DNA from: an uncultured Collinsella sp.
GTDB taxonomy: Bacteria; Actinomycetota; Coriobacteriia; Coriobacteriales; Coriobacteriaceae
Length of the DNA stretch: 39,609 bases
Direction of reading: 5' to 3'
Assembly (NCBI GenBank): GCA_958415525.1
Contig: CATYZE010000022.1
Location: 1 to 39,609, forward strand
How positions within the stretch are numbered: position 1 is the stretch's first letter; each line of letters starts with the position of its first letter. Shown piece after piece: positions 39,529-39,609 of this stretch. The position numbers were made by a program, and so were the translations under genes. The notes beneath the pieces are model-generated. The model did no database searches. It saw only the letters and a list, made by a program, of their open reading frames with translations, and was not told the origin of the DNA.

Positions 39529-39609
39529 TAGCTCCCTCGGAAACTCTTTCCCGAGGGTCGCGCGCGCAGACGTGGTGTAAGAGCGCCCTGAGGTCCGTCG
39601 CTGCAAATC

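Noticed and set aside
39187..39606. Two short frames sharing WSKKGKYEYC considered as a small protein family
   Set aside because: The shared peptide is only the translation of the two inverted repeat arms, and neither frame has a ribosome site.

Overview
This window looks like chromosome from a high-GC Gram-positive gut actinobacterium of the class Coriobacteriia, most likely a Collinsella relative. That is an inference from gene families rather than a marker gene: AAA_14/DUF4143 ATPases, a Tat-exported LAxTG surface protein, a CD1871A/ferredoxin/TlpA module, an ACGX-repeat peptide cassette, and short dispersed palindromes between genes. No rRNA, tRNA or CRISPR array was recognised.

Left part (1-11.7 kb) is accessory. 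It starts with the N-terminus of an excisionase-type helix-turn-helix protein (minus strand). Then come an RloC/PrrC-like ATPase and a two-gene XRE + HEPN unit, which together look like a small defence island. Next are a decayed AAA_14 ATPase, a YjdF protein with a long structured leader, and a LysR-controlled cluster (iron-sulfur flavoprotein, alpha/beta hydrolase, sugar O-acetyltransferase). Two further AAA_14/DUF4143 loci follow, one broken by internal deletions and one intact. Each of the three AAA_14 loci is preceded by its own inverted repeat.

Middle part (11.7-28.4 kb) holds a type II topoisomerase pair (ParC-like and ParE-like), a lipoprotein, an XRE + membrane-protein cassette between two related terminators, and a 1455-residue Tat/LAxTG surface protein with a LuxR regulator next to it. 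A 72-bp remnant of the 3' end of guaA plus a terminator follows, a likely integration scar. A two-component system is divergent from a redox operon (CD1871A-type peptide, polyferredoxin membrane protein, TlpA lipoprotein).

Right part (28.5-39.6 kb) has a fused MacB-type ABC transporter, an unknown membrane protein, a tRNA-dihydrouridine synthase, and an overlapping macrodomain + class M sirtuin pair for ADP-ribose signalling. It then has a compact peptide-modification cassette: HxlR regulator, cysteine-rich ACGX-repeat precursor, a flavin/ferredoxin fusion, and a radical SAM/SPASM maturase. A lone ribbon-helix-helix gene and about 0.7 kb of repeat-rich DNA, with a 228-bp element bounded by 29-bp inverted repeats, close the window.

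The ACGX cassette is the clearest uncharacterised system. The AAA_14 palindromes, the defence island and the guaA scar are the next most interesting observations.
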